From Lachnospiraceae bacterium (GTDB lineage Bacteria; Bacillota; Clostridia; Lachnospirales; Lachnospiraceae): DNA of 7,460 nt. The translations under genes were made by a program, and so were the position numbers. Where the stretch lies: the NCBI GenBank assembly GCA_900765975.1, contig CAAFTS010000017.1:1-7460 (forward strand), read 5' to 3'. The notes under the pieces are model-generated. The model saw nothing but the letters and a program-made list of their open reading frames with translations. It did not search any database and was not told the origin of the DNA. Below, in pieces: positions 7,256 through 7,460 of the stretch. Position 1 is the first letter of the stretch. The number at the start of each line of letters is the position of its first letter.

Positions 7256-7278
7256 AATCATCATGAAGAATGGTGATT
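7256..7278 (+). other. Hairpin in the lysS downstream region
   Basis: AATCATCAT (7256-7264) pairs with ATGGTGATT (7270-7278) through nine pairs, one of them G-U, around the loop GAAGA. No T run follows, so it is not a terminator. It lies between the 11-bp repeats and the true terminator. Confidence 0.4.
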
Positions 7279-7298
7279 AGTTGTCAGTAATACTACTC

Positions 7299-7316
7299 CA
7301 ACAATATGAATTGTTG
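7299..7316 (+). other. Hairpin abutting the terminator stem
   Basis: CAACAAT (7299-7305) and ATTGTTG (7310-7316) are perfect 7-bp arms around ATGA. The last base directly precedes the terminator stem. CAACAAT also occurs in the middle 11-bp repeat (7222-7228), so the 3' arm could pair there instead. Confidence 0.4.
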
Positions 7317-7362
7317 AGGGCACTTTTTGAAAGAAAAATCTTTCAGAGAGTGCTCTTTTTTT
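7317..7362 (+). terminator. Strong intrinsic terminator, probable end of the lysS transcript
   Basis: Positions 7317-7334 pair with 7339-7356 as a continuous 18-bp stem that includes three G-U pairs. The core arms are AGGGCACT with AGTGCTCT, and TGAAAGA with TCTTTCA. The loop is AAAA and a run of seven T (7356-7362) follows. It works only on the + strand, since no matching A run precedes the stem. It lies about 140 nt after the lysS stop. Confidence 0.88.
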
Positions 7363-7460
7363 ATATATTTAAGGAAAGAATCTAACTAAATCTAACGGAA
7401 ATTTTAAATTCTTTGAATCACAAAAAAATGAAAAAATTTCTAAAAAAAATCTATTTAAAA
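7363..7460. other. Very AT-rich non-coding tail
   Basis: By my count 16 of these 98 bases are G or C, far below the rest of the window. It holds A runs, a direct repeat AATCTAAC at 7379-7386 and 7389-7396 (10-bp period), and no open frame with a ribosome binding site. No convincing promoter is visible before the window ends. It may be the upstream region of a gene beyond the window. Confidence 0.5.

Overview
The window reads as a chromosomal housekeeping segment of a low-to-moderate-GC Gram-positive bacterium, most likely a Lachnospiraceae-type member of Clostridia. The evidence is A/G-rich Shine-Dalgarno sites, AT-rich intergenic DNA, the gene order birA - small conserved protein - coaX - dusB - greA - lysS, a small protein resembling the DUF6145 family, and a lysyl-tRNA synthetase carrying a C-terminal tRNA-binding domain. 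Every gene lies on the + strand. No gene looks broken; only the first is cut, by the window edge.

Layout. Positions 1-156 are the 3' end of a SpoU/TrmH-family RNA 2'-O-methyltransferase. A 111-nt gap (157-267) holds a candidate promoter overlapped by a perfect 14-bp palindrome, then argF (268-1266). birA (1290-2276, GTG start) follows after 23 nt. The 121-codon DUF6145-like gene (2342-2707), coaX (2711-3481) and dusB (3500-4459) are closely packed, so 268-4459 is probably one or two transcription units. A perfect consensus promoter (TTGACA, 17 nt, TATAAT) is embedded in the last codons of dusB and should start a separate greA transcript (4585-5070). A 12-bp hairpin with a poor U-tract and a second, smaller hairpin separate greA from lysS (5200-7176). 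The 284 nt after lysS carry no gene: they hold three copies of an 11-bp repeat, several inverted repeats, a strong intrinsic terminator ending near 7362, and a very AT-rich tail.

Functionally the genes serve core metabolism and translation: arginine/ornithine metabolism (ArgF), biotin attachment and sensing (BirA), the first step of CoA synthesis (CoaX), tRNA modification (DusB, and probably the partial methyltransferase on RNA), transcript cleavage (GreA) and tRNA-Lys charging (LysS).

I found no CRISPR array, transposase, rRNA or tRNA gene, defence system or clearly new multi-gene system. The points most worth a second look are the LysRS/tRNA-binding-domain fusion, the promoter inside dusB, and the repeat- and hairpin-rich tail after lysS. 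The tail could be a structured 3' UTR, a small RNA, or the edge of an integrated element lying beyond the window.
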